A stretch of DNA of 64,000 bases from Streptomyces sp. NBC_00091 (GCF_026343185.1 NZ_JAPEMA010000001.1:4836001-4900000), one strand, 5' to 3'; counted from the stretch's first letter, positions 34,883-43,980 are shown. The notes: a model not told the origin generated them from the letters alone. A program made the numbers and translations.

Positions 34883-35152
34883 ATGGAACAGATAGCAATG
34901 CGCAGCAGGCCGCCCCGCGTGCCTGCCATCACCTGCGGCAGCAGCGCGGTCAGCTCGCGCCTCGACCGCCACCTCGCCGTGCTGGGCGGACCCGCCGTCC
35001 CGCACCACGAGGTCGCCGAGGCGACCCTGCTGATGCGCGAGCTCACCTCGCGCGACCACACCCACGTCCAGCGGAGCCGGAGCGCGCGCGTCGCGCTCTT
35101 CGCACCGCTGCGCAGGCTGCGGCGCACGCTCTTCGGCAGCCGCCGCTCGTAA
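34883..35152 (+). CDS. Small basic protein, conserved-looking, function unknown
   Basis: An 89-aa protein (MEQIAMRSRPPRVPAITCG...) that starts at ATG 34883 just after GGGGAGAG. An in-frame GTG at 34871 lies before the ribosome site and is not used. The C-terminus is strongly basic (LRRLRRTLFGSRRS), and the middle has an HHEVAEATLLMRELTSRDHTH helix. No TM or signal peptide. Codon use is normal for the region. I do not recognise a characterised family. Confidence 0.6.
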   Translation: MEQIAMRSRPPRVPAITCGSSAVSSRLDRHLAVLGGPAVPHHEVAEATLLMRELTSRDHTHVQRSRSARVALFAPLRRLRRTLFGSRRS

Positions 35153-35245
35153 ACCGCACGCGCAGCCGGCCCGTCCGGCTGTGCACCCCGGCCCCGTTCC
35201 CGTCCCCTTCCGGCGTCCCCGGGAACCCCCGGCGCCACCCCGGCC

Positions 35246-36442
35246 TCAGGCGATCACACCGTCCCGGCGCAGTGCCGTGATCTGCGCGCCCGTCATCCCC
35301 AGGGCGCGCAGCAGGGCGTCGGTGTGTTCGCCGAGCGCGGGCACCGCTCCCATCCGCGGTTCCGCGCCACCCGGCAGCCCGATCGGCGGCAGCAGCGCCC
35401 GCAGCGGGCCCGCAGGTGAATCCACCTCCCGCCAGCGGTCGCGTGCCGCCAGCTGCGGGTGCGCGGCCAGTCGCTCCACCGAGCCCAGCCGCGCGCAGGC
35501 GATCCCGGCCGCCTCCAGCCGCGCGACGGCCTCCTCCGCGCCGAGCCGGCCGAGCGCCTCGGCCACCACGGCGTCGGTCTTCTCCCGGCCCCGGGTGCGG
35601 GCCGCGTTCGTCGCGTACGCCGGATCCTGCGCCAGGTCCGGCCGCTCCAGCACCTGGACCGCGAGCCGCCGCCACTCCCGGTCGTTCTGCACCGACAGCA
35701 GGACGCGGTCCCCGTCGGCGGTCGCGTAGGCGTCGTAGGGCGCGATCACGGAGTGCGCGAGCCCTGTGCGTACCGGCTGCCGCCCGCCGTGCATCGTGTG
35801 GTGCAGGGGATGCCCCATCCACTCGGCGAGCGCGTCCAGCATCGACACCTCCACGGGCCCGCCGCGCCCGGTGACCCCGCGCCGCAGCAGGGCGGCCAGC
35901 ACCCCCGAGAAGGCGTACATGGCGGCCGCGATGTCCGCGGCCGGGATCCCCGCCTTCACGGGCTGCCCGGCGGTGCCGGTCACCGAGACCAGCCCCGCCT
36001 CGCACTGCACGAGCATGTCGTAGGCGCGCTTGTGGGCGTACGGGCCCTCGGCGCCGTAGCCGGAGATGTCCACGGCGACCAGGCGCGGGTAGCGGGCGCA
36101 CAGCGCGGCCGCGTCGATCCCCAGCCGGGCGGCGGCCCCGTGCGCCAGGTTCTGGACGAAGACGTCGGCGCCCTCGAGCAGGCCGTGCAGCACCTCCAGC
36201 CCCCGCGGGTCCTTCAGATCGAGCGTCAGGGACTCCTTGCCGCGGTTGGCCCACACGAAGTGCGAGGCCAGACCCCGGGCGGCGGTGTCGTAGGCGCGCG
36301 CGAAGTCGCCGCCGTCGGGCCGCTCGACCTTGATCACCCGGGCGCCGAGGTCGGCGAGCTGGCGGGTGGCGAAGGGGGCCGAGACGGCCTGCTCGACGGC
36401 GACGACGGTGAGCCCGGCGAGCGGGAGGGGTTCGGTAGCCAT
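35246..36442 (-). CDS. CaiB/BaiF-type CoA-transferase (class III)
   Basis: A 398-aa enzyme that moves CoA between carboxylic acids. The N-terminal LPLAGLTVVAVEQAVSAPFATRQLADLGARVIKVERPDGGDFAR and the NRGKESLTLDLKDPRG segment are typical of the family. The catalytic Asp lies in KRAYDMLVQCEAGLVSVTGT. The C-terminal AHPQLAARDRWREVDSPAGP and PALGEHTDALLRALG are also conserved. Of formyl-CoA, racemase and succinyl-CoA type subfamilies none can be singled out. It is alone; the divergent gene encodes an unrelated secreted protein. Confidence 0.9.
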   Translation of the reverse strand: MATEPLPLAGLTVVAVEQAVSAPFATRQLADLGARVIKVERPDGGDFARAYDTAARGLASHFVWANRGKESLTLDLKDPRGLEVLHGLLEGADVFVQNLAHGAAARLGIDAAALCARYPRLVAVDISGYGAEGPYAHKRAYDMLVQCEAGLVSVTGTAGQPVKAGIPAADIAAAMYAFSGVLAALLRRGVTGRGGPVEVSMLDALAEWMGHPLHHTMHGGRQPVRTGLAHSVIAPYDAYATADGDRVLLSVQNDREWRRLAVQVLERPDLAQDPAYATNAARTRGREKTDAVVAEALGRLGAEEAVARLEAAGIACARLGSVERLAAHPQLAARDRWREVDSPAGPLRALLPPIGLPGGAEPRMGAVPALGEHTDALLRALGMTGAQITALRRDGVIA

Positions 36443-36568
36443 GGGGCCTGCCTACCGGGTGGAAGCCGGGTCTGTCACCCGGGTGCGGAGCGGAAGTCCG
36501 GTGGAATGTCCCGGTTGCATGCGTAATGTACGGGGCGTCCGTCGACGACTCGTACAGAAGGGTTGCCC

Positions 36569-37525
36569 ATGAGAGCCCCGACCGCACCGCTCGCACGCTC
36601 CGCAGTCCGGCGGGTGGCGGTCGTGCTGATAGCTCTTCTGTCAGGGCTGGCGCTGGCGGTGGCCCCGGCCGGGGCGCAGGGCCGCGCACCGGACCCGCTG
36701 GGCGTGACCGCTTCCAGCACCGCCGGCGTCGTGACGAGCGCTCCGGGCTGCCCCTCGGGGCCGCTCACCGAGGGCAGGCTGCTCACCGGCAGCACCTCGC
36801 TGCCCCCCGGAGCCTTCTCCTCGCTCGCCAGCCAGTTGAGCGTCAGCCTGCCCTTCCGGATCGGCGGCATCCAGGTCGGCCTCTCCGGGAGCGAGGCCCA
36901 GGTCGCCCTGGCCAACGCACGCGGAACCCTGACCCTGGCCCTCAGCAGCGGAGACTGCACCACCCCCGGCAGCCTGGTCTACGACGGGACCACGGTGAGC
37001 GGGGGCGGCAACTGGACCGTCGTACCGGACGCCACCCCGGCGAACGCCTACCGGGGCGCTTCGGGCTCGGGAACCTTCACGCTGAACTCCGACGTCACGC
37101 CCACCGGCACCGGCAAGTCATGGAGCCTGAGCCTCTCGGGGAGCGTCACCCTGCCCCAGCCGCAGGTCGCCGTGACCCAGCGTGCCTACTGGGGCGGCAT
37201 CGGCAACTACCTGACCCGCACCCTCAGCGTCGAGTACCGGATCCGGAACACGGGGCCCGGCGACGCCTTCAACGTGAAGCTGCTCGACGCCCTGCCCACG
37301 GGGTCCGGGATCACCCGGCTCGGCCCGGTGCCGCAGACGGTGGGCGCCATCCGGTCCGGCGCCACCGCGGCGGTGGTCGTCCGCTACCGGGTGTGCGGCC
37401 TGGTCGTCCTGGGCTGCCGCTTCACCGCCAACACCCAGACGTCCCTGACGGACGCCCTGGACGGCAACCTGCACACGGAGACGGTCCCGGTGGCCGTACA
37501 GGTGCCGGTCACGCCGGTTCCTTGA
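36569..37525 (+). CDS. Secreted beta-rich protein of unknown function
   Basis: A 318-aa exported protein. The ATG at 36569 follows AGAAGGG with a 6-nt gap; an in-frame TTG 6 nt earlier is less likely. Signal peptide: RRVAVVLIALLSGLALAVAPAGAQG. The mature part is Thr/Ser/Gly-rich with predicted beta strands and two Ig/DUF11-like segments; the second (EYRIRNTGPGDAFNVKLLDALPTGSGI) looks like a repeat-type extracellular adhesion domain. Cysteines in APGCPSG and SGDCTT, and in RVCGLVVLGCRF, could pair. No enzyme motif is seen. Confidence 0.75.
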   Translation: MRAPTAPLARSAVRRVAVVLIALLSGLALAVAPAGAQGRAPDPLGVTASSTAGVVTSAPGCPSGPLTEGRLLTGSTSLPPGAFSSLASQLSVSLPFRIGGIQVGLSGSEAQVALANARGTLTLALSSGDCTTPGSLVYDGTTVSGGGNWTVVPDATPANAYRGASGSGTFTLNSDVTPTGTGKSWSLSLSGSVTLPQPQVAVTQRAYWGGIGNYLTRTLSVEYRIRNTGPGDAFNVKLLDALPTGSGITRLGPVPQTVGAIRSGATAAVVVRYRVCGLVVLGCRFTANTQTSLTDALDGNLHTETVPVAVQVPVTPVP

Positions 37526-37542
37526 CGCTCCCTCCGGTCCCC

Positions 37543-38331
37543 TCAGCCCTGGCCACGCGCGAACCGGCGCGTGGCCAGCGGCACGAAGAGGGTCAGGAGC
37601 AGCAGCGACCACAGCACCGCCCCCGCGACCGGATGCTCCATCGGCCAGGCCGCGCCCGGCGCGGCCGCGCCGCCCGCGTTCCCGCACAGCTCCCGTACGG
37701 CGGTGGCCACCGCGCTGATCGGGTTCCATTCCGCGACCGCCCGCAGCCAGCCGGGCAGCCCGGCCGTCGGCAGATAGGCGCTGGAGAGCATGGGCAGGAT
37801 GAAGGTGGCGCTGCCGAGCTGGCCCGCCGCCTCCTCGCTCTTGCTCACCAGCCCGAGGTACGTGCCCGCCCAGGCGGCGGCGAAGCGGAACAGCAGTAGC
37901 ACTCCGAGCGCCCCGAGCGCGCCGGGCAGTCCGTTCTCGACCCGCCAGCCCATCGCCAGCCCCACCAGCATCAGCGGGACCATCGACACCGCCGTGGTCA
38001 GCAGGTCGGCGGCGGTCTGTCCCAGCGGGACCGCCGTCCGGCTCATCGGCAGCGTCCGGAAACGGTCCATCACCCCGCGGTGGGCGTCCTGCGCGGCGGT
38101 GAACATGCCGGTCATCAGGCCGTTCGCGGCGGTCGCGGCGAGCAGCCCGGGCACCAGGAACTCGCGGTACTCGGCGCCCGGCATGGCGAGCGCGCTGCCG
38201 AACACGTAGCCGAAGAAGAGCAGCATCGTGATCGGCATGGTCTGGGTCAGGATCAGCAGGGCCGGGGCGTGCCGGGCCTTCTGGAGCTGGCGGGTGAGGA
38301 CGGCGCCGCCGTCCGACAGCAGGGTGGTCAT
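37543..38331 (-). CDS. ABC-2 type transporter permease (DrrB-like)
   Basis: A 262-aa membrane permease with six TM segments and the ABC-2 motif in LGSATFILPMLSSAYLPTAGLPGWLRAVAEWNPISAVATAVREL. It is the partner of the ATPase upstream, with which it overlaps by 4 nt (ATGA). DrrAB-type pairs export anthracycline-like or other hydrophobic compounds and confer self-resistance; the substrate here is unknown. Repression by the divergent TetR gene is likely. Confidence 0.92.
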   Translation of the reverse strand: MTTLLSDGGAVLTRQLQKARHAPALLILTQTMPITMLLFFGYVFGSALAMPGAEYREFLVPGLLAATAANGLMTGMFTAAQDAHRGVMDRFRTLPMSRTAVPLGQTAADLLTTAVSMVPLMLVGLAMGWRVENGLPGALGALGVLLLFRFAAAWAGTYLGLVSKSEEAAGQLGSATFILPMLSSAYLPTAGLPGWLRAVAEWNPISAVATAVRELCGNAGGAAAPGAAWPMEHPVAGAVLWSLLLLTLFVPLATRRFARGQG

Positions 38332-39314
38332 GCCGCGATCTCCTCGTTCTGGTCGTTCTGCGCGCCGGCAGGGGTCGTACGGGTCCGGGTGAGGCGCAGG
38401 AACACCTCGTCGAGGGTGGGCGGGCGCAGGCTCGCGTCGGTCACCGGGACCCCGGCGGTGTCGAGTTCGCGGATGATCCGGGGCAGGGTGAGCCCGGGGT
38501 CCGCCACGGTCACGCCGACGGTGAGGCGTTCCTCGTCCAGGACGGGCCGGCCGCCGGTGAGCTGGTCGAGGACCACGGCCGCACCCGGGAGGGCGGGCGG
38601 CTCGGCGACGGTGACCTCGGCGTAGGCGCCGATCCGGGCCTTGAGGTCGGTGGGGGTGCCGGTGGCGACGGCCCGGCCCCGGTCGACGACCACGATGTCG
38701 TCGGCGAGCCGGTCGGCCTCCTCCAGGTACTGCGTGGTGAGCAGCACCGTGGTGCCCCCGTCGGCGAGTTCGCGCACCGCCGTCCAGATCTGCTCGCGGG
38801 CCGCCGGGTCGAGGCCGGTCGTGGGCTCGTCGAGGAACAGTACCCGGGGGTGGGTGACCAGCCCGGCGGCCAGGTCCAGGCGCCGCTTCATACCGCCCGA
38901 CCAGGTGGAGGCCATCCGGTCGGCGGCCTCGTCCAGCCCGAAGCGCTCCAGCAGCTCGTCGGCGCGGGCCCGCCCGGCCCGTCCGCGCAGTCCGGCGAGC
39001 CGGGCGAAGAGCCGGAGGTTCTCACGGCCGGTCAGGTCCCCGTCGACGGAGGCGTACTGGCCGGTGACCCCGATGGCGCGGCGTACGGCGGCCGGGTCGC
39101 CGGTGACCTCGTGGCCCGCGACCAGGGCGCGGCCGGCGGTGGGGGTGGTGAGCGTGGTCAGGATCCGCACGGCGGTGGTCTTGCCCGCGCCGTTGGGGCC
39201 CAGCAGCCCGCAGACGGTGCCTTGCGGCACGGCCAGGTCCAGCCCGCGCAGGGCGTGCACCTCTCCGTAGTGCTTCTCCAGACCCTCACTAAGTACAGCG
39301 TACGTAGTTGTCAT
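38328..39314 (-). CDS. ABC transporter ATP-binding protein (DrrA-like)
   Basis: A 328-aa ATPase. Walker A GLLGPNGAGKTTAVRIL, signature STWSGGMKRRLDLAAGL, Walker B RVLFLDEPTTGLDP, His-switch LLTTQYLEEADRL. The C-terminal DrrA extension (TLDEVFLRLTRTR) is present. The ATG at 39314 is favoured over a GTG 9 nt upstream. The 5' end of the gene lies beside a palindromic operator shared with the divergent tetR. Confidence 0.94.
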   Translation of the reverse strand: MTTTYAVLSEGLEKHYGEVHALRGLDLAVPQGTVCGLLGPNGAGKTTAVRILTTLTTPTAGRALVAGHEVTGDPAAVRRAIGVTGQYASVDGDLTGRENLRLFARLAGLRGRAGRARADELLERFGLDEAADRMASTWSGGMKRRLDLAAGLVTHPRVLFLDEPTTGLDPAAREQIWTAVRELADGGTTVLLTTQYLEEADRLADDIVVVDRGRAVATGTPTDLKARIGAYAEVTVAEPPALPGAAVVLDQLTGGRPVLDEERLTVGVTVADPGLTLPRIIRELDTAGVPVTDASLRPPTLDEVFLRLTRTRTTPAGAQNDQNEEIAA

Positions 39315-39331
39315 GTGCCGCACCCTACCGC

Positions 39332-39352
39332 ACTACGTACGGTGTACGTAAC
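39332..39352. promoter_or_regulatory. Palindromic TetR operator between drrA-like and tetR genes
   Basis: ACTACGTAC-GGT-GTACGTAACT is a near-perfect inverted repeat placed between the divergent starts (39314 and 39392). A related half site GCGTACGTAGTTG occurs at 39297-39310 within the ATPase start. It is the likely binding site for the TetR protein and would control both directions. Confidence 0.75.
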
Positions 39353-39391
39353 TAAGATGGTTGCCGAGACGACGACGAGGTGATGTGACCG

Positions 39392-40117
39392 ATGACTGCC
39401 GGCGGGAGCCCCGCTGAACCCGAAGTGATCTGGGCCCGCCCGCCACGGGCCGGCCGCGGGCCGCGGCCCGCGCACAGCCGCGACTCCATCGCGGCCGAGG
39501 CGGTACGGATCGCCGACGCGGAGGGGATCGAGGCCGTTTCCATGCGGCGCGTGGCCGCCGGGATCGGCGCAGGGACGATGTCCCTGTACAACTACGTCCC
39601 CCGCAAGGAGGACCTGTACGAGCTGATGGTCGACGCGGTCAGCGGGGAGTACGACCTGACCCCGCCGAGCGGGGACTGGCGGGGCGACCTGCTCGCACTG
39701 GCCCGCCAGACCCGGGCCCTGATGCGCCGCCACCCCTGGCTGCCCCGGCTGCTGAGCCCGGTCTACGGCTTCAGCCCGCACGCCCTGCGGTACCTGGAGC
39801 ACAGCCTGGCCTGCCTGGAGCCGCTGGAGGTGCCCGGCGGCGAGAAGCTGGAGCTGATCGCGGCGATCAACGGCACGGTGGCCACCTTCGTGGCGGGGGA
39901 GCTGGCCCTGGCCGAACGGGCCCGCTCGCTGCCCTGGAGCGAGGCCGCGGAGCAGGGCGTACGGATGGCCTGGCTCGGCTCGCGGCTGGAGACGGGGGAG
40001 TACCCGCGGCTCGCGGCGGCCCTCACCGAGGGCACCCCGGTGACCGCCGCCGGGGCCGACCTGACGGCGGCGTTCGACCGCGCGGTGTCCCGGCTGCTGG
40101 AGGCGTGGGCCGCGTAG
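39392..40117 (+). CDS. TetR family repressor of the DrrAB-like exporter
   Basis: A 241-aa regulator. An unusually long N-terminal arm (about 30 residues) precedes the HTH: SIAAEAVRIADAEGIEAVSMRRVAAGIGAGTMSLYNYVPRKEDLYELMVDAV. The C-terminal ligand domain matches TetR_C_1 (GDLLALARQTRALMRRHPWLPRLL). Divergent from the exporter genes with a palindrome between, so it is predicted to repress the exporter and itself and to be released by the exported drug. Confidence 0.92.
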   Translation: MTAGGSPAEPEVIWARPPRAGRGPRPAHSRDSIAAEAVRIADAEGIEAVSMRRVAAGIGAGTMSLYNYVPRKEDLYELMVDAVSGEYDLTPPSGDWRGDLLALARQTRALMRRHPWLPRLLSPVYGFSPHALRYLEHSLACLEPLEVPGGEKLELIAAINGTVATFVAGELALAERARSLPWSEAAEQGVRMAWLGSRLETGEYPRLAAALTEGTPVTAAGADLTAAFDRAVSRLLEAWAA

Positions 40118-40300
40118 GGGGCTTCGGGGGCTGCCGGGGGCTCCCGGGGCCGGGCTCGGGGCTTCCCGGGGGCTCCCGGGGTGGGGCGGGGCGAGGGCTT
40201 CCCGGGGTCGGGCTCGGGCTTCCCGAGGCTTCCCCGGGGCGGGGCGGGGGCGCAGGCTTCCCCGGGGGCTTCCCGGGCCGCCGCGCGGGCTTACCGCAGG
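40118..40300. repeat. G-rich low-complexity tract between two convergent genes
   Basis: About 180 bp of degenerate tandem copies of GGCTTCCCGGGG, GGCTCCCGGGG and GGGCTCGGG. It holds no plausible gene. Many CCCGGG palindromes and G runs could form hairpins or quadruplexes and end transcription of the convergent genes. Confidence 0.7.
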
Positions 40301-41455
40301 TCAGAGCAGCGCGAACTGGCCGCCCGGGCCCTCCTCCTCGTGGTCCAGCACCGAGGCCGGCCGCCGGGCCCAGCGCGGCGGCGGCAGCACCCCGGCGGCC
40401 TCCAGCTCCGCGACCGGCAGCAGCGGCCCGGGGGTGAACCCCGCCCGCTCCGGAGCCAGATCGGCCAGCAGCGCCAAGGTCGTCACCAGGGCGAGCAGCT
40501 CCGAGGTCCAGGCCTGCGGCCACTCGGCGGGACCCAGCCCCTCCAGGTCCCGCACCTGCGGATCCCGGTGCGCGCCGCGGGCCGCGAGCCACGCCTCGAG
40601 CACCCGCACGCCCTGGGCCTCGTACTCCCAGGCCCCCGCCGGGACCGGGGAGACCGCCCCGTCCCCGAGGGTCAGCGTCTCGGTCTGCGGGTCGTACCCG
40701 AGCCCCTCCGGCCAGGCCGTGACCGCCGCGCGGACGTACGGCCGCCGCCCGCCGGGCAGCCGCGGCGGCTCCCCGCCGCGCGCCCCGCGCAGCTGGACGG
40801 TCAGCAGCCGGTGGCCCAGCTCCAGGCCGGCCCGCCAGCGCCCGGGGTCGGCGGCGAGCGGGACCTCGTACCCCCGCGGCCCGGGGCGTCCCGCGGCGAG
40901 GATCCAGCACAGCACGTCCTCCGGGGTGACCCAGCCGCCGTAGCGCCCGCCCAGCAGGGCCGCGAGCCCCGGCGCGAGATTCGGCTCGGCCCCGCCCGGG
41001 CGCCGGTGCAGCGGGCGGATCCGGCCGAGCCGGCCGGCCGGGAGGTGCGGGGTGACCAGCGGGCCGGGGGCCTCCACCAGGAACAGCTGCTGCGCGTCGC
41101 GGACCCGCCACAGCTCGGGGCGGGCGGAGTCGATGAGCCGCTGGTCGGGCAGCAGCCACTGCTCGTCGAAGGGCGCGCGGAGCACCCGTACCGGGTCCGG
41201 GAAGGGGCCGGGCTCGTCGGCGAAGCGGGCGGTGGCCGAACGCTGCCCGGGCAGGGCGGCCGCCCCGGCGGAGGGCGTACGGGTCCGGCTCGGGCGGAAC
41301 AGCCGCTCCCGCTCCGCCCCTTCGGCGGCGGTCAGGGCAGTCCAGCGGGCGCGCAGCGTGGCGGGATCGGGCGCCGCCACCCAGTCGCGGCCCAGGCGCA
41401 GGCCGCCCACGGCCCACGGCATCAGATCGTCCAGCAGCGGTACGTCAGCGCTCAC
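40301..41455 (-). CDS. Type ISP restriction enzyme C-terminal-like protein (orphan domain)
   Basis: A 384-aa soluble protein. The segments PDQRLIDSARPELWRVRDAQQLFLVEAPGP, RIRPLHRRPGGAEPNLAPGL, VTPEDVLCWILAAGRPGPRGYEVPL, GGRRPYVRAAVTAWPEGLGYDPQTETLTLG and EWPQAWTSELLALVTTLALL match what I remember as the C-terminal target-recognition region of type ISP restriction-modification enzymes. Here it stands alone: no helicase/ATPase, nuclease or methylase motif is in this frame or beside it. It may be a decayed remnant or a standalone DNA-binding protein. The GTG start at 41455 is taken as the longest plausible; no strong ribosome site is seen. Confidence 0.65.
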   Translation of the reverse strand: MSADVPLLDDLMPWAVGGLRLGRDWVAAPDPATLRARWTALTAAEGAERERLFRPSRTRTPSAGAAALPGQRSATARFADEPGPFPDPVRVLRAPFDEQWLLPDQRLIDSARPELWRVRDAQQLFLVEAPGPLVTPHLPAGRLGRIRPLHRRPGGAEPNLAPGLAALLGGRYGGWVTPEDVLCWILAAGRPGPRGYEVPLAADPGRWRAGLELGHRLLTVQLRGARGGEPPRLPGGRRPYVRAAVTAWPEGLGYDPQTETLTLGDGAVSPVPAGAWEYEAQGVRVLEAWLAARGAHRDPQVRDLEGLGPAEWPQAWTSELLALVTTLALLADLAPERAGFTPGPLLPVAELEAAGVLPPPRWARRPASVLDHEEEGPGGQFALL

Positions 41456-41583
41456 CCGGCAGATGGTAGCGACGGGGTGCCGGGGCCGGGCCGTGTCCCG
41501 GCCGAAGCGTTACGCTCCTTATGTACGCATCCTCCATGTATGTATGCATGGGCTCTGTACGGATGGGCACGGAGGAGTCGGCC

Positions 41584-41748
41584 ATGAGTCAGTACGACGA
41601 GTATTCGACGCCGTCGCAGGCCGAGGGCGAGCGGCTGGATGAGGACATGGACGAGCGGGAGAAGGCGCAACGCCACCCGCAGACCATGCGCACCACGCCC
41701 TCCCAGGCCGAGGGCGAGCGCACGACCGAGGAACAGGACGAGAAGTAG
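41584..41748 (+). CDS. 54-aa hydrophilic protein with duplicated TPSQAEGER motif
   Basis: A 54-residue, highly charged, probably disordered protein. The ATG at 41584 is supported by GGAGGAG 6 nt upstream. TPSQAEGER occurs at about residues 9-17 and again at 39-47, separated by an acidic linker (LDEDMDEREKAQRH). Small Streptomyces proteins with this motif exist but I know no function. Upstream at 41521-41570 the sequence has repeated ATGTATGCAT-like tracts with several unused ATGs. Confidence 0.7.
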   Translation: MSQYDEYSTPSQAEGERLDEDMDEREKAQRHPQTMRTTPSQAEGERTTEEQDEK

Positions 41749-41851
41749 GACCGGGAAGCAGAGGAAACAGGGGGAGCGGGACGAGAATCGCGCCGGCTCC
41801 GGGACCGCCGGGCCCGGGAACCCCGGAGCCGACGGCTTCCCCGTACGCCCC

Positions 41852-42601
41852 TCAGGGCGCCTCGACGGTCACCGTGAAGGAGAACCGGTCGCCCCGGTAC
41901 CGGATCCGGGCCACGTCGACGACCCGCCCGCCCTCGTCGTAGGTCACGCCCGTGTAGTGCAGGATCGGGCTCAGCAGCGGGACCTCGAGCAGCTCGGCCG
42001 TGACCGGGTCGGCGAGCCGCGCCTCGACGGTGTCCGTGATCCGGCTGATCCGTACGCCGACCACGTCGCGCAGCACCTTCGTCATCGGCCAGCGCTCCAG
42101 ATCGGCCAGGTCCACCGCGTCGGCGAGCTCCGGGCGCACCGCGTTCTCCGCCCAGTTGGTGGGCTCCCCGCTCTCGCCGTCGCGCCGCAGCCTGCGGTAC
42201 GTGACCACCTCCGCCGTGTCCGGGAAGTGCTCCAGCAGCTCCCCGGACACCGGCGTCCGCTCACGGCCGAGGACCGTCGTCCGCTCACCCGACTGCTGCG
42301 CCACGATCGCGTCCACCGAGCCGAGCAGCCGCACGGGCGCGCTGCGCATCGCGCCCGGCTCGATGAAGGTGCCGCGCCGCCGGTGCCGGCTGATGAGGCC
42401 CTCGCCCTCCAGCTCCTTGAGCGCCTGGCGCATCGTCAGCACGCTCACCCCGTAGTGCTCGGCGAGCCGCTCCTCGGTCGGCAGCCGCAGCGAGGCGTCC
42501 GGGGTGCGCCCCAGTATCGAGGCGCGCAACGACTGGGACACCTGGTACCAGAGCGGCAGCTTCCGGTTCAGGACCAGGGAGTCGGGGGCGAAGGCGGTCA
42601 C
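41852..42601 (-). CDS. GntR/HutC family transcriptional regulator
   Basis: A 249-aa regulator starting at GTG 42601 with GGAGA 7 nt upstream. N-terminal winged HTH: LPLWYQVSQSLRASILGR...LPTEERLAEHYGVSVLTMRQALKELEGEGLISRHRRRGTFIEPG. The UTRA effector domain follows (residues about 90-245), ending DEGGRVVDVARIRYRGDRFSFTVTVEAP. It lies 65 nt downstream of hmgA on the same strand and may control tyrosine/homogentisate degradation; that is suggested by position only. Confidence 0.92.
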   Translation of the reverse strand: MTAFAPDSLVLNRKLPLWYQVSQSLRASILGRTPDASLRLPTEERLAEHYGVSVLTMRQALKELEGEGLISRHRRRGTFIEPGAMRSAPVRLLGSVDAIVAQQSGERTTVLGRERTPVSGELLEHFPDTAEVVTYRRLRRDGESGEPTNWAENAVRPELADAVDLADLERWPMTKVLRDVVGVRISRITDTVEARLADPVTAELLEVPLLSPILHYTGVTYDEGGRVVDVARIRYRGDRFSFTVTVEAP

Positions 42602-42666
42602 GGGTGGTTCTCCGTACTGGACTTCATGCGGGGTGAGGCGGGCATGCAGGTGTAGGCATGGGCATG

Positions 42667-43980
42667 TTAGGCGCGGAAGTGGCGCTGGAGACCCTGCCAT
42701 ACGTCGTCGTATCCGCGCTGGAGGTGATCCGCCCCGGCCGCCTGGGGGGTGGCGGTGATCGGCCAGCGGGTCTCGAACATGAAGGCCAGGCCGTCGTCGA
42801 TCTTCTGCGGCTTCAGCTCGGCGGCGCTGGCCTTGTCGAAGGTCTCCCGGTCCGGGCCGTGGGCGGACATCATGTTGTGCAGCGAGCCGCCGCCGGGCAC
42901 GAAGCCCTCGGCCTTGGCGTCGTAGGCGCCCTCGATCAGGCCCATGTACTCGCTCATCACGTTCCGGTGGAAGTACGGCGGGCGGAAGGTGTCCTCGCCG
43001 ACCAGCCAGCGCGGGGCGAACACCACGAAGTCCACGCCCGCCAGGCCCGGGGTGTCGGAGGGCGAGGTCAGCACGGTGAAGATCGACGGGTCGGGGTGGT
43101 CGTAGCTGATGGAGCCGATCACGTTGAAGCGGCGCAGGTCGTAGACGTACGGGACGTGCGTGCCGTGCCAGGCGACCACGTCCAGCGGGGAGTGGTCGTA
43201 CGTCGCGGACCAGAGGTTGCCGCAGAACTTGTTGACCACCTCGGTCGGGCGCTCCACGTCCTCGTACGCGGCGACCGGCGCGCGGAAGTCGCGGGCGGAG
43301 GCCAGGCCGTTGGCGCCGATCGGGCCGAGGTCGGGCAGCTCGAAGGGCTGCCCGTAGTTCTCGCACACGTAGCCGCGCGCGTCGCCGTCGAGCAGCTCGA
43401 CGCGGAAACGGACGCCGCGCGGGATCAGCGCCACCTCGCCGGGGCCGGCGCTCAGCAGGCCGAGCTCGGTGCGCAGCAGCAGGCCGCCGCGCTCCGGGAC
43501 GATCAGCAGCTCGCCGTCCGAGTCGCTGAACACCCGGTCGGTCATCGAGGCGTTGGCGGAGTAGAGGTGGATGGCCATGCCGGTGCGCTGGGTGGTGTCG
43601 CCGTTGCCGCCCAGGGTCCACAGACCGGCCAGGAAGTCGGTGCCGGGGGCCGGGTCGGGCAGCGGGTTCCAGCGCAGCCGGTTGGGGTCCGGGACGGACT
43701 CGGTGAAGGGCCCGCTGCGCAGGGCGCCGTTGTCCACCCGGGTGAAGGCCGGGTGCGCGGCCGAGGGGCGGATCCGGTAGAGCCACGAGCGCCGGTTGTG
43801 GCGGCGCGGCTCGGTGAAGGCGCTGCCGCTGAGCTGCTCGGCGTAGAGGCCGAGGGCGGCGCGCTGGGGGGAGTTCCGGCCGTGCGGGAGCGCCCCGGGC
43901 ACGGCCTCCGAGCTGTGCTCGTTCCCGAAGCCGGTGAGGTACTCCAGCGCCTCCGCCGTCTTCCTGGCCTGCTCACTCAT
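42667..43980 (-). CDS. hmgA: Homogentisate 1,2-dioxygenase
   Basis: A 437-aa non-haem iron dioxygenase that opens homogentisate to maleylacetoacetate in tyrosine and phenylalanine catabolism. It has the typical N-terminus [26 protein letters not shown] and [18 protein letters not shown] region ([17 protein letters not shown]). Ligand residues lie in [42 protein letters not shown] (His, Glu, His). Length is normal for the family. The start ATG at 43980 has a GGAGCAGCCC-type site. A 445-bp non-coding region separates it from the divergent beta-helix gene. Confidence 0.96.
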   Translation of the reverse strand: MSEQARKTAEALEYLTGFGNEHSSEAVPGALPHGRNSPQRAALGLYAEQLSGSAFTEPRRHNRRSWLYRIRPSAAHPAFTRVDNGALRSGPFTESVPDPNRLRWNPLPDPAPGTDFLAGLWTLGGNGDTTQRTGMAIHLYSANASMTDRVFSDSDGELLIVPERGGLLLRTELGLLSAGPGEVALIPRGVRFRVELLDGDARGYVCENYGQPFELPDLGPIGANGLASARDFRAPVAAYEDVERPTEVVNKFCGNLWSATYDHSPLDVVAWHGTHVPYVYDLRRFNVIGSISYDHPDPSIFTVLTSPSDTPGLAGVDFVVFAPRWLVGEDTFRPPYFHRNVMSEYMGLIEGAYDAKAEGFVPGGGSLHNMMSAHGPDRETFDKASAAELKPQKIDDGLAFMFETRWPITATPQAAGADHLQRGYDDVWQGLQRHFRA

